From Acidiferrimicrobium sp. IK (lineage in GTDB: Bacteria > Actinomycetota > Acidimicrobiia > Acidimicrobiales > Palsa-688): 64,000 bases of DNA. Shown here in pieces: positions 40,011-47,500 of this stretch. How positions within the stretch are numbered: position 1 is the first letter of the stretch; each line of letters opens with the position of its first letter. Below the pieces are notes generated by a model that was not told the origin of the DNA, did no database searches, and was given only the letters and a program-made list of their open reading frames with translations. A program made the translations under genes and the position numbers. The stretch lies in the NCBI RefSeq assembly GCF_025499425.1, contig NZ_JAIMCB010000009.1, positions 62,001-126,000 of the forward strand, in the 5' to 3' direction.

Positions 40011-40994
40011 TCAGCGGACGGCTCGCGCTCTGGCCGGCGGGGCCGCCGGCGAGTACCGAGCGACGAGGCGTGCTCCCACCTCGGCCAGTTCGAGGCGCAG
40101 CTCGTCGGGCTCGATCACCTCGACGGTGTCGCCGAAGCAGGCCAGCTCCGAGGCCAGCGACATGACGCTGTGGCCTCGGACCTCTATGTCGACCCGGCCG
40201 TCGGCGCCGGCCGGCCCGATCTGCACCCGGGTCCCGAACTGGGCCCGGCACCGCCAGAGCACGCACGCCTCGGCCAACGCCCGTGCCCGGACTGGGCTCC
40301 GGCGCTGGTCGATCTCCTCGGTGATCGACCGCCACGCCTCCCGCATGTCGAAGCCATCGGGGCGGACCACCTTCTCGCCCGTCGGGTGGACCGCCTCGAT
40401 GCGATCCACCCGGAAGGTGCGCTGCCCGGCATCGGTCCCCGCGACCAGGTACCAGGTCTCGCCCTTGGCGGCCAGCCCCAGCGGGTGCACCACCCGGCTG
40501 GTCGCGGTCCGGGTCCGGTCGATGTAGTCGAGGCGGACCTGCGTTCCGGTCACGACCGCTTGCTGCACTGCGTCGAGCAAGGGAGGCGGCGGTCGCACGC
40601 CGGCCGCCCGACCCCACCCGGCGCGGTCGACCACGACCGCGCTCGTCGTGGCTTCGGCTTCCTCCCGGAACGGCTCGGGGAGTGCGTGGACCAGCTTGCG
40701 CAGCGCCGCCTTCACCTCGGGCGTGGCCGACGACGCCGGGCCGGCTACCAGGAACAAGGCTCGGGCCTCGGGACCGGTGAGACCGCTCAGATCGGTCCGG
40801 CCGCGCCCGGCCAGGCGCCAGCCACCGCCCTTCCCCTGCTGCGAGTAGACCGGGATGCCGGCCATGCCCAGCGCGTCGAGGTCGCGCCGGGCGGTGCGGG
40901 GCGACACCTCCAGCTCCCGGGCGACCTCCGCGGCGGTGACATGGCCGCGCGCCTGGAGCAGGAGCAGGGTGGCGACGAGCCGGTCGGCGCGCAT
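40011..40994 (-). CDS. HTH-WYL-WCX transcriptional regulator
   Basis: A 327-residue regulator starting MRADRLVATLLLLQARGHVT. An HTH_11 domain (AAEVARELEVSPRTARRDLD, residues 20-40) is followed by the WYL ligand domain (AVVTGTQVRLDYIDRTRTAT, HPLGLAAKGETWYLVAGTDA near residue 165, FRVDRIEAVHPTGEKV) and the WCX C-terminal extension (VQIGPAGADGRVDIEVRG). WYL proteins sense nucleic-acid-type or nucleotide ligands and often control repair or defence genes. It is not adjacent to a clear target. A longer upstream frame and an overlapping one in the next phase are shadows. Confidence 0.9.
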   Translation of the reverse strand: MRADRLVATLLLLQARGHVTAAEVARELEVSPRTARRDLDALGMAGIPVYSQQGKGGGWRLAGRGRTDLSGLTGPEARALFLVAGPASSATPEVKAALRKLVHALPEPFREEAEATTSAVVVDRAGWGRAAGVRPPPPLLDAVQQAVVTGTQVRLDYIDRTRTATSRVVHPLGLAAKGETWYLVAGTDAGQRTFRVDRIEAVHPTGEKVVRPDGFDMREAWRSITEEIDQRRSPVRARALAEACVLWRCRAQFGTRVQIGPAGADGRVDIEVRGHSVMSLASELACFGDTVEVIEPDELRLELAEVGARLVARYSPAAPPARARAVR

Positions 40995-41050
40995 CGGCGC
41001 GAGTCTCGCGCGCCGGCGCCGGGTGGCTGCCGTCGAACCCCTGCTTCGAG

Positions 41051-41086
41051 GTCCAGTTGGCCACGCCCCTCGGTGGAGAGCTGGAC
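41051..41086. repeat. 36-bp palindromic intergenic repeat, copy 1
   Basis: GTCCAGTT ... GAGAGCTGGAC. Outer arms GTCCAG/CTGGAC pair, and the spacing and inner words (CCACG, CTCGGTGG) match copy 3 at 43595-43630. It lies in the intergenic region upstream of the WYL gene. Confidence 0.55.
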
Positions 41087-41152
41087 GTCGGAGCGCGGCG
41101 GCGAGGCCAGCGCCGTCGGGACGCCGGCCCCTCACTGCGAGTCGCGCTCGAT

Positions 41153-41188
41153 GTCCAGTCCGCCACCGCAGGCGGTGTTGAAGTGGCC
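41153..41188. repeat. 36-bp palindromic intergenic repeat, copy 2 (degenerate)
   Basis: GTCCAGTCCGCCACCG ... GGTGTTGAAGTGGCC. It has the same 36-base layout with GCCACC/GGTGG-type inner arms and is followed by GTCGG like copy 1. It lies between the WYL gene and the dGTPase gene. Confidence 0.45.
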
Positions 41189-41271
41189 GTCGGCGCCACG
41201 CCGGCACTCCGTGACGCGCCACGCCGGCGCTCCGTGACCAGCCGCCGGCGCGCTCGTGACCAGCCGCCGGC

Positions 41272-42432
41272 CTAGCCGGCGTCGACTGCTACAGGGAGAC
41301 GGGCCGGGTCCCACCCGAGGTCGGCCACCGCAGTGCGGAAGGCGAATCGATCGGTCATCCCGCCGACGTAGGTCACCGCTGCTCGCAGCGCCGCCTCGCT
41401 GCCCGCCCTCGCGGCGCCACCGTCAGCCCTCGCTCCGGGCAGGCGCCCCGGGTGATCCGCGAAGTGCTCCACGAGCGCGCGCAGCACCGCGATCACCGCG
41501 CTGGCCTGGGCCACCGACGCCGGGCGCATGTAGATGTGGCGGTAGTTCGCGGCTCGCATCTGGGCCAACGCCTCGGCGGTATCGGCATCCATGCTCACGT
41601 GCCCGTCGCGGGCGGTGCTCGTCACCACGGCCCGGACGAAGGTGTCGAGTTGCTCACGGCGGGTCTCGCCGCATCGCAGCAACACGTCGGCGGGGAGTAC
41701 GCCGGGGTCGACGATGCCGGCAGCGACGGCGTCCTCGAAGTCGTGGCAGACGTACGCGATGCGGTCGGCCCAGCTCACCACCTCCCCCTCGGCTGTCATC
41801 GGGGCCGGGCGCGACCACGAGTGGCACCGGACGCCGTCGAGCGTCTCAGCGCACAGGTTGAGGCCGGCCAGGACCACGTCTGCGCCCCACACCGCGTGGT
41901 CGTACCCCTCGGCGACGTACGGTCCGAGGGCGTCCTCGCTGGCGTGGCCGCCGGGCCCGTGGCCGCAGTCGTGGCCAAGGGCGATGGCCTCGACCAGGGC
42001 CACGTTGAGGCGGAGGGCCCTGGCGATTGCGGTGGCCACCTGGGCGACCTCGAGAGCGTGGGTCAGACGGGTGCGTTGATGGTCGGCGGGGTGCACGAAC
42101 ACCTGGGTCTTGCCGGCCAGCCGCCTGAACGCCGCCGAGTGCAGGATGCGATCGCGGTCCCGCTCGAAGCAGGTCCGCCAGTCGTCGGGCTCCTCTTCGA
42201 CGGCCCGCCGGCCGGCGCCGATCGCCCGGCTGGCGCCGGCGGCCAGCGCCGCGTCCTCCGCCGCCTCCCGCTCCTCGCGCCCGAGCATGAAAGGCGCGCC
42301 GACGCCGGGGGTGGGGTCGCTGTGGGCCCGACGAACCGCGCCAGCGGTGGTGCCGGCCATGGTCGCCGCCCACTGCTCGGCCCGCCTCGAGCCGAGAGCC
42401 GCGGCGTGCGATCCGACGGGGGCGGGGTCCAT
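41272..42432 (-). CDS. dgt: Deoxyguanosinetriphosphate triphosphohydrolase-like protein
   Basis: A 386-residue HD-domain enzyme that cleaves dNTPs to nucleoside and triphosphate. The phosphohydrolase motif is HQRTRLTHALEVAQVATAIA (first His near residue 125) with ALGHDCGHGPGGHASEDALG supplying the HD pair near 157, and WADRIAYVCHDFEDAVAAGI near 220 giving the last metal aspartate. FRRLAGKTQVFVHPADH precedes. ATG 42432 is the first methionine after a repeat-rich stretch. The frame stays open upstream through six GDRAGL repeats, so a longer N-terminus is possible. The first 60 residues are poorly conserved and Ala/Arg-rich. Confidence 0.93.
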   Translation of the reverse strand: MDPAPVGSHAAALGSRRAEQWAATMAGTTAGAVRRAHSDPTPGVGAPFMLGREEREAAEDAALAAGASRAIGAGRRAVEEEPDDWRTCFERDRDRILHSAAFRRLAGKTQVFVHPADHQRTRLTHALEVAQVATAIARALRLNVALVEAIALGHDCGHGPGGHASEDALGPYVAEGYDHAVWGADVVLAGLNLCAETLDGVRCHSWSRPAPMTAEGEVVSWADRIAYVCHDFEDAVAAGIVDPGVLPADVLLRCGETRREQLDTFVRAVVTSTARDGHVSMDADTAEALAQMRAANYRHIYMRPASVAQASAVIAVLRALVEHFADHPGRLPGARADGGAARAGSEAALRAAVTYVGGMTDRFAFRTAVADLGWDPARLPVAVDAG

Positions 42433-42464
42433 ATCCCTCACGGTACCGACGGCCAGCGACCATG

Positions 42465-42580
42465 CCCGATCATCCAACCCAGCCCGATCACCCAACCCAG
42501 CCCGATCACCCAACCCAGCCCGATCACCCAACCCAGCCCGATCACCCAACCCAGCCCGATCACCCAACCCAGCCCGATCA
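42465..42580. repeat. 18-bp tandem repeat upstream of dgt (6.4 copies)
   Basis: The unit CCCGATCACCCAACCCAG is repeated six times (the first copy has ATCATCC) plus eight bases. It fills the space between dgt and the next gene. Read on the minus strand in the dgt frame, each unit encodes GDRAGL and no stop interrupts it. Confidence 0.95.
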
Positions 42581-42594
42581 CGCGGGCCGTCCGA

Positions 42595-43524
42595 TCATCC
42601 CGCCAGGTCCCGTCGCCGTTGGGTCCAAAGGGAATGGACGGCCGCGCAGATCCGCTCCGGCGACGAGCGCGAGGTGAAGTCGAGCAACCACCACCCCACC
42701 GTCGCCAGATCGGCTCGCCGATCGCTGTCGGCGTCGAAGCGACTGCGCGAGCCGTGGTATTCGTAGCCGTTCCAGTCGACCGCGATGCGCTCTGCGACGA
42801 TCGCCCGGTCCGGGCGGTAGGTGCCTCCCGGCGTCACGATCTCGTACTGGCGCACCGCCGGCGGCAGCCCCCAGGCTTCCCAGCGGTTGTCCATCGTCCG
42901 CTCCCACGCGCTGTCACCGGGGTCGTAGCCCGGGAGCCGGTCGGCGAGGACTTCCTCTAGCCGCCCGGCGCCTAGCGGACGCCGGCCGCTGACCCCGACC
43001 GAAAGGCCGTCCACATGCCGGCGCAACTGCTCCAGCCCGATGACGCGAAGGCGCAGCGCCTCGTCGGTGAGGCGCCCCAATCGGGCTACGTCCACGGTCC
43101 CGGCGAGATCCGTCAGGGTCCTTGGAACGGTGGTCACGGGGATCAGGAGGCGGGTGGTGCGCTCCGCGGGAGGCACCTCCCGGTAGTGGACCCGCGCCCC
43201 TCTCATGCGAACCCTGCCGCCCGAGAGGTGGATCCCGCCCGTCCCTCTCGCATCGTCCAGTCCCCACAGCCGGACCGCGCTGTGGGAGGAGGCGACCAGC
43301 CTTCCCCGGCTGGCCAGCACCGCGGCCATCAGCCTTACCTCCCAGGTCACGTGGATGCCCGCCAGCCGATATACGCCACGCCGGACCGGCACCAGCCGTC
43401 CCTCCGCAACCCAGCGATCGACCTGCCGGCGGCTCAACCCCAGGCCGCACAGCTGCCAGATGGTCACCAGGCCCAGCTGAGCGGCGCCGAGGCCGTCCAC
43501 CTGGTGGCCTGGGGTCGGGCTCAT
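42595..43524 (-). CDS. AbiEi-type antitoxin-domain protein with DUF559-like C-terminus
   Basis: A 309-residue protein. The N-terminus (TIWQLCGLGLSRRQVDRWVA, EGRLVPVRRGVYRLAG) is the winged helix of AbiEi/AbrB-like type IV antitoxins. The C-terminus (YRPDRAIVAERIAVDWNGYE, RFDADSDRRADLATVGWW, LLDFT) resembles the DUF559/Vsr-like nuclease fold, with the Asp and Glu/Tyr of the core retained in IAVDWNGYEYHG. No AbiEii toxin gene is adjacent. Such solitary proteins are common in actinobacteria; a role in defence is inference. ATG 43524 is preceded at six bases by TAAATT, suggesting a leaderless transcript. Confidence 0.82.
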   Translation of the reverse strand: MSPTPGHQVDGLGAAQLGLVTIWQLCGLGLSRRQVDRWVAEGRLVPVRRGVYRLAGIHVTWEVRLMAAVLASRGRLVASSHSAVRLWGLDDARGTGGIHLSGGRVRMRGARVHYREVPPAERTTRLLIPVTTVPRTLTDLAGTVDVARLGRLTDEALRLRVIGLEQLRRHVDGLSVGVSGRRPLGAGRLEEVLADRLPGYDPGDSAWERTMDNRWEAWGLPPAVRQYEIVTPGGTYRPDRAIVAERIAVDWNGYEYHGSRSRFDADSDRRADLATVGWWLLDFTSRSSPERICAAVHSLWTQRRRDLAG

Positions 43525-43594
43525 GTCATCAATTTACATGAAAACTACTCGAACATGAGCAAATCCCTGGTGGCAGGACCTGTCCCTTTTCGAC

Positions 43595-43630
43595 GTCCAC
43601 TTCCCCACGGAGCTCGGTGGGGAACTGGAC
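43595..43630. repeat. 36-bp palindromic intergenic repeat, copy 3
   Basis: GTCCACTTCCCCACGG at the left pairs with the right half ending GTGGGGAACTGGAC around a central GAGCTC; only two pairs are mismatched, and CGA/TCG pairs extend it outward. It is the best-conserved copy and lies between the AbiEi-like gene and the aminotransferase gene. Confidence 0.7.
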
Positions 43631-43787
43631 ATCGAGCTGGGCGGCGCCGCAAGTCGGCCCCCGGGCGGCGCCGCGAGTCGGCCCCGGGCGCCGGCCGAAC
43701 CGGGCGGATCGGGCGCAGGCCGAACCGGGCCGGGTACAGGCGTGCGCCGGCCGTTGCCTTCCGGGGTCTCAAGGGGCAAGCTGAGGT

Positions 43788-45107
43788 ATGAGCAAATCCG
43801 ACGAGGGAGCCCACGCCGAGCTGCTGGCCCGGCACGCAAAGGTGATGCCTTCGTGGCTGTCGCTGTACTACGAGGAGCCCATCGAGTTGGTGTCGGGTCA
43901 GGGGCGGCATGTGACCGACGCTGAGGGCCGGACCTACCTGGACTTCTTCGGCGGGATCCTCACGACGATGACCGGGCACGCGGTGCCGGAGGTGGTCGAC
44001 GCCATCCGCACCCAAGCCGGGAGGATGGTTCACACCTCGACGCTCTACCTGATCCGCCCGATGGTCGAGCTGGCCGAGCGGATCGCTGGTTTGTCCGCCA
44101 TCCCCGACGCCAAGGTGTTCCTGGTGAACTCCGGTACCGAGGCCAACGACACCGCCCTCCAGCTGACCTGTACCGCCCGCCAGTCCAACCAGGTGCTGGC
44201 CCTGCGCAACAGCTACCACGGACGTTCGTTCGCCTCCATGGCGATCACCGGCATCCGCTCGTGGTCGTCGTCGTCGCTGACGCCAGTCGACGTTCACTAC
44301 GTCCACGGCGGTTACCGCTACCGGAGCCCCTTCGGCCATCTCCCCGACGAGGAGTTCGCGCGCGCGGCCGCAGACGACCTGCGCGACATCCTCGAGACCG
44401 CGACCGCTGGCGACGTGGCGTGCCTCATCGCCGAGCCGATCCAGGGTGTCGGCGGGTTCATCACCCCTCCCGACGGGTTCTTCGCTCCGATGAAGGCGGT
44501 GGCCGACGAGTACGGGGTCCTCTGGGTGTCCGACGAGGTCCAGACCGGATGGGGCCGCACCGGCGAGCATTTCTGGGGATACCAGGCCCACGGCATCACG
44601 CCGGATCTCCTCACGTTCGCGAAGGGAATCGGCAACGGGTTGGCCATCGGCGGGGTAGTCGGGCGCGGCGAACTGATCGACTCAGTCCACGCCAACTCCA
44701 TCTCGACCTTCGGCGGCAACCCCCTTGCGACCGCCGGCGCGTTGGCCAACCTCGAGTACCTCTTGAGCCAGGATCTGCAGGGCAACGCCCTGGCCCGTGG
44801 TCGCCAGCTGATGGACCACCTTGCCCCGCTGGTCGACAAGTTCCCGATTGTGGGGGAAGTGCGGGGCAAGGGCTTGATGATCGGCATCGAGCTCGTCGAG
44901 GCGGGCAGCGACGGTGCAACCCCCGGGAGGCCGGCGCCGGCCAAGGCCGGCGCGGTGTTGGAAGCGGCCCGAGACCGGGGTTTGCTGGTGGGCAAAGGCG
45001 GGATCAAGGGGAACGTGTTGCGCCTGGCCCCTCCCCTGTCGCTCACCGCAGAAGAGGCCGATGAGGGCGCAGCCATGCTCATCGACGCCATCGCCGCCGC
45101 GAGCTGA
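43788..45107 (+). CDS. Class III aminotransferase, probably beta-alanine/3-aminoisobutyrate
   Basis: A 439-residue PLP enzyme starting MSKSDEGAHAELLARHAKVM. The fold-type I marks are LVNSGTEANDTALQLTC near residue 108, NSYHGRSFASMAITG, LIAEPIQGVGGFITPPDGFF near 217, WVSDEVQTGWGRTGEHFWG near 245 and the PLP lysine in LLTFAKGIGNGLAIGG near 283. It resembles AGXT2-type aminotransferases. The next two genes make beta-alanine or 3-aminoisobutyrate from pyrimidines, so transfer of that amino group is the likely job, giving malonate or methylmalonate semialdehyde. Substrate is inferred from context. Confidence 0.85.
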   Translation: MSKSDEGAHAELLARHAKVMPSWLSLYYEEPIELVSGQGRHVTDAEGRTYLDFFGGILTTMTGHAVPEVVDAIRTQAGRMVHTSTLYLIRPMVELAERIAGLSAIPDAKVFLVNSGTEANDTALQLTCTARQSNQVLALRNSYHGRSFASMAITGIRSWSSSSLTPVDVHYVHGGYRYRSPFGHLPDEEFARAAADDLRDILETATAGDVACLIAEPIQGVGGFITPPDGFFAPMKAVADEYGVLWVSDEVQTGWGRTGEHFWGYQAHGITPDLLTFAKGIGNGLAIGGVVGRGELIDSVHANSISTFGGNPLATAGALANLEYLLSQDLQGNALARGRQLMDHLAPLVDKFPIVGEVRGKGLMIGIELVEAGSDGATPGRPAPAKAGAVLEAARDRGLLVGKGGIKGNVLRLAPPLSLTAEEADEGAAMLIDAIAAAS

Positions 45108-45202
45108 CAGCCACCCACCGACAGCCACCCAGCTGGGAGCCCACTGACATCCACTGACAACCACTGACAAATACCCCACTGACAGCCACCCAGCTGAGAG
45201 TC
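45108..45202 (+). repeat. Short repeats between aminotransferase and ureidopropionase genes
   Basis: The spacer is built from reiterated CCACTGACA/ACAGCCACCCA words; CAGCCACCCAGCTG occurs twice (about 45122 and 45182) followed by GGAG or AGAG, and CACTGACA occurs four times. CAGCTG-centred copies may form hairpins. No gene is present. Confidence 0.75.
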
Positions 45203-45254
45203 CCGCTACCGAGACGCCTGCGAGCCCCGTAGAAGTCAACCGACTGGAGGACCA

Positions 45255-46097
45255 TTGAGCGAGATCGTCCGTGCTGCACTCATCCAGGCATCGTGGACCG
45301 GGGACAAGTCCACGATGATCGAATCCAACGTGGCCATGGCCCGGGAGGCCGCCTCTGCGGGAGCCCAGGTCGCGTGCTTCCAGGAGTTGTTCTACGGCCC
45401 GTACTTCTGCCAGGTGCAGGACTCGCAGTTCTTCTCCTACACCGAGGGGATCCCTGACGGCGAGACCACCCGCCTCATGTGCGAGGTGGCCGCGGAGACG
45501 GGGATGGTGCTGGTCGTCCCCATGTACGAGGAGGAGCAGCCGGGCGTCTATTACAACACCGCCGCGGTCATCGACGCCGACGGGCGGTACCTGGGCAAGT
45601 ACCGCAAGCATCACCTGCCGCAGGTGAAAGGATTCTGGGAGAAGTACTACTTCCGGCCCGGCAACCTGGGCTACCCGGTGTTCCAGACCGCGGTGGGCCC
45701 GATCGGCGTGTACATCTGCTACGACCGGCACTTCCCGGAGGGCTGGCGGGCATTGGGACTCGGCGGGGCCCGCATCGTGTTCAACCCGTCGGCTACCAGC
45801 CGGGGGTTGTCGTCGTACCTGTGGCAGCTGGAGCAGCCGGCAGCGGCGGTGGCCAACGAGTTCTTCGTCGGCGCGATCAACCGGGTCGGCACCGAGCCGC
45901 TCGGCGACAACGACTTCTACGGCACCACCTATTTCGCTGATCCGCGCGGCCAGATCGTCGGCGGTGCGGCGTCGGACACCAAAGACGAGGTCGTGGTGCG
46001 CGACCTCGACATGGAAATGATCACCGAGGTCCGCCAGCTGTGGCAGTTCTACCGGGACCGCCGGCCCGAGAGCTACGGCCAGCTGGTCGAGCCGTGA
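45255..46097 (+). CDS. pydC: Beta-ureidopropionase (N-carbamoyl-beta-alanine amidohydrolase)
   Basis: A 280-residue nitrilase-superfamily enzyme hydrolysing N-carbamoyl-beta-alanine to beta-alanine, CO2 and ammonia. The catalytic triad is in CFQELFYGPYFCQV (Glu near residue 42), YRKHHLPQVKGFWEKYYFRP (Lys near 119) and GVYICYDRHFPEGWRALGLG (Cys near 156). It starts at TTG 45255, five bases after GGAGG. Its stop overlaps the dihydropyrimidinase start (GTGA). Length and motifs fit the PydC/N-carbamoylputrescine amidase group; the neighbouring gene decides for pyrimidine breakdown. Confidence 0.92.
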   Translation: MSEIVRAALIQASWTGDKSTMIESNVAMAREAASAGAQVACFQELFYGPYFCQVQDSQFFSYTEGIPDGETTRLMCEVAAETGMVLVVPMYEEEQPGVYYNTAAVIDADGRYLGKYRKHHLPQVKGFWEKYYFRPGNLGYPVFQTAVGPIGVYICYDRHFPEGWRALGLGGARIVFNPSATSRGLSSYLWQLEQPAAAVANEFFVGAINRVGTEPLGDNDFYGTTYFADPRGQIVGGAASDTKDEVVVRDLDMEMITEVRQLWQFYRDRRPESYGQLVEP

Positions 46098-47500
46098 GCC
46101 GCGTCCTCGTCGCCGGCGGGACGGTGGTGGGGGCCGAAGGGTCGGTGCGCGCCGACGTGCTCGTCGACGGGGAGACCATCGTGGCTCTGCTGGCGCCGGG
46201 AACCGAGCTGGCGGCCGCGGCAGCGGCCGGCGCGGAGCGGACCGTCGACGCCACAGGCAAGCTGGTGCTGCCGGGCGGCATCGACGTGCACACCCACATG
46301 GAGATGCCGTTCGGGGGCACCTTCTCTCACGACACGTTCGAGACCGGCACCGTCGCCGCTGCTTGGGGGGGTACCACCACCATCGTCGACTTCGCCATCC
46401 AGTCCAAGGGCTCGACGCTCGGGGCGGCGCTCGACGCCTGGCACGCGAAGGCCGACGGCAATTGCGCGGTGGACTACGGGTTCCACATGATCGTGTCGGA
46501 TGTCAACGACACCACGTTGAAAGAAATGGACACGATGCTCGGCGAGGGCATCAGCAGCTTCAAGCTGTTCATGGCTTACCCCGGGGTCTTCTACTCGACC
46601 GACGGCGAAATACTCCAGGCCATGCAAAAGGCGGCCGACACCGGCGCCACGATCATGATGCACGCCGAGAACGGCATCGCCATAGACGTGCTGGTGGCCC
46701 AAGCTTTGGCTCGGGGCCACACCGATCCCCGCTTTCACGGCGTGACCCGCCCGTCGGCTCTGGAGGGAGAGGCGACGTTCCGGGCGATCCAGCTGGCGAA
46801 GGTGGCCGGGTCGCCGGTGTATTTCGTGCACTTGTCGGCGACCGAGGCACTCGTCGAGGTTGCTCGGGCCCGCGCCGACAACGGGAACGTGTGGGCCGAG
46901 ACCTGCCCCCAATACTTGTACCTGACCGACGACGCGATGGAGGGCCCCGGTTTCGAAGGGTCCAAGTACGTGTGCTCGCCGCCGATCCGTCCGGCCGGTC
47001 ACGGCGCCCACCTGTGGCGGGGGCTGGCGACCGAGACGCTGTCGGTCGTGTCGACCGACCACTGCCCGTTCTGCTTCAAGGAGCAAAAGGAGCTCGGCGT
47101 CGGCGACTTCTCCAAGATCCCAAACGGCCTTCCCGGCGTCGAGCACCGGATGAACTTGATCCACGCGGGCGTGGCGGCCGGCCACCTCTCGACCGAGCGG
47201 TTCGTCGAGCTGACCGCGGCGGCGCCGGCCAGGCTGTTCGGGATGTATCCGCGCAAAGGCGTGGTGGCTCCCGGCTCCGACGCCGACATTGTCGTCTATG
47301 ACCCAGCCGCTACCGACACTATTTCTGCGACTACCCACCACATGAACGTGGACTATTCCGCCTTCGAAGGCCAGACGGTCACCGGACGGGTCGACACCGT
47401 GCTGTCGCGGGGCTCGTTCGTCATCGACGGGGGCCGCTTCGTCGGGCGGGCCGGTCACGGACGTTTCGTGCGCCGCGGACTCAACCAGATGCTGCGCTGA
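46094..47500 (+). CDS. hydA: Dihydropyrimidinase (hydantoinase)
   Basis: A 468-residue amidohydrolase that opens the ring of dihydrouracil/dihydrothymine. The binuclear metal site is given by GGIDVHTHMEMPFGGTFS (HxH near residue 60), the carbamylated lysine in SSFKLFMAYPGVF near 156, MMHAENG near 190, YFVHLSATEAL near 245 and STDHCPF near 320. The dihydropyrimidinase subgroup is supported by ETCPQYLYLTDD and KIPNGLPGVEHRM. GTG 46094 overlaps the previous stop, and its stop overlaps the LLM gene start (TGATG), so three enzymes are translated as one unit. Confidence 0.95.
   Translation: MSRVLVAGGTVVGAEGSVRADVLVDGETIVALLAPGTELAAAAAAGAERTVDATGKLVLPGGIDVHTHMEMPFGGTFSHDTFETGTVAAAWGGTTTIVDFAIQSKGSTLGAALDAWHAKADGNCAVDYGFHMIVSDVNDTTLKEMDTMLGEGISSFKLFMAYPGVFYSTDGEILQAMQKAADTGATIMMHAENGIAIDVLVAQALARGHTDPRFHGVTRPSALEGEATFRAIQLAKVAGSPVYFVHLSATEALVEVARARADNGNVWAETCPQYLYLTDDAMEGPGFEGSKYVCSPPIRPAGHGAHLWRGLATETLSVVSTDHCPFCFKEQKELGVGDFSKIPNGLPGVEHRMNLIHAGVAAGHLSTERFVELTAAAPARLFGMYPRKGVVAPGSDADIVVYDPAATDTISATTHHMNVDYSAFEGQTVTGRVDTVLSRGSFVIDGGRFVGRAGHGRFVRRGLNQMLR

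Noticed and set aside
39991-41199. Second long frame over the WYL regulator gene
   Set aside because: It is a shadow in the next phase; only the 40011-40994 frame shows HTH and WYL motifs.
42465-42580. CRISPR array
   Set aside because: The 18-bp units are directly adjacent with no spacers and no cas genes are near.
43555-43791. Small gene starting MSKSLVAGPVPF
   Set aside because: The translation spans a palindromic repeat and low-complexity Arg/Gly DNA and shows no conserved pattern.
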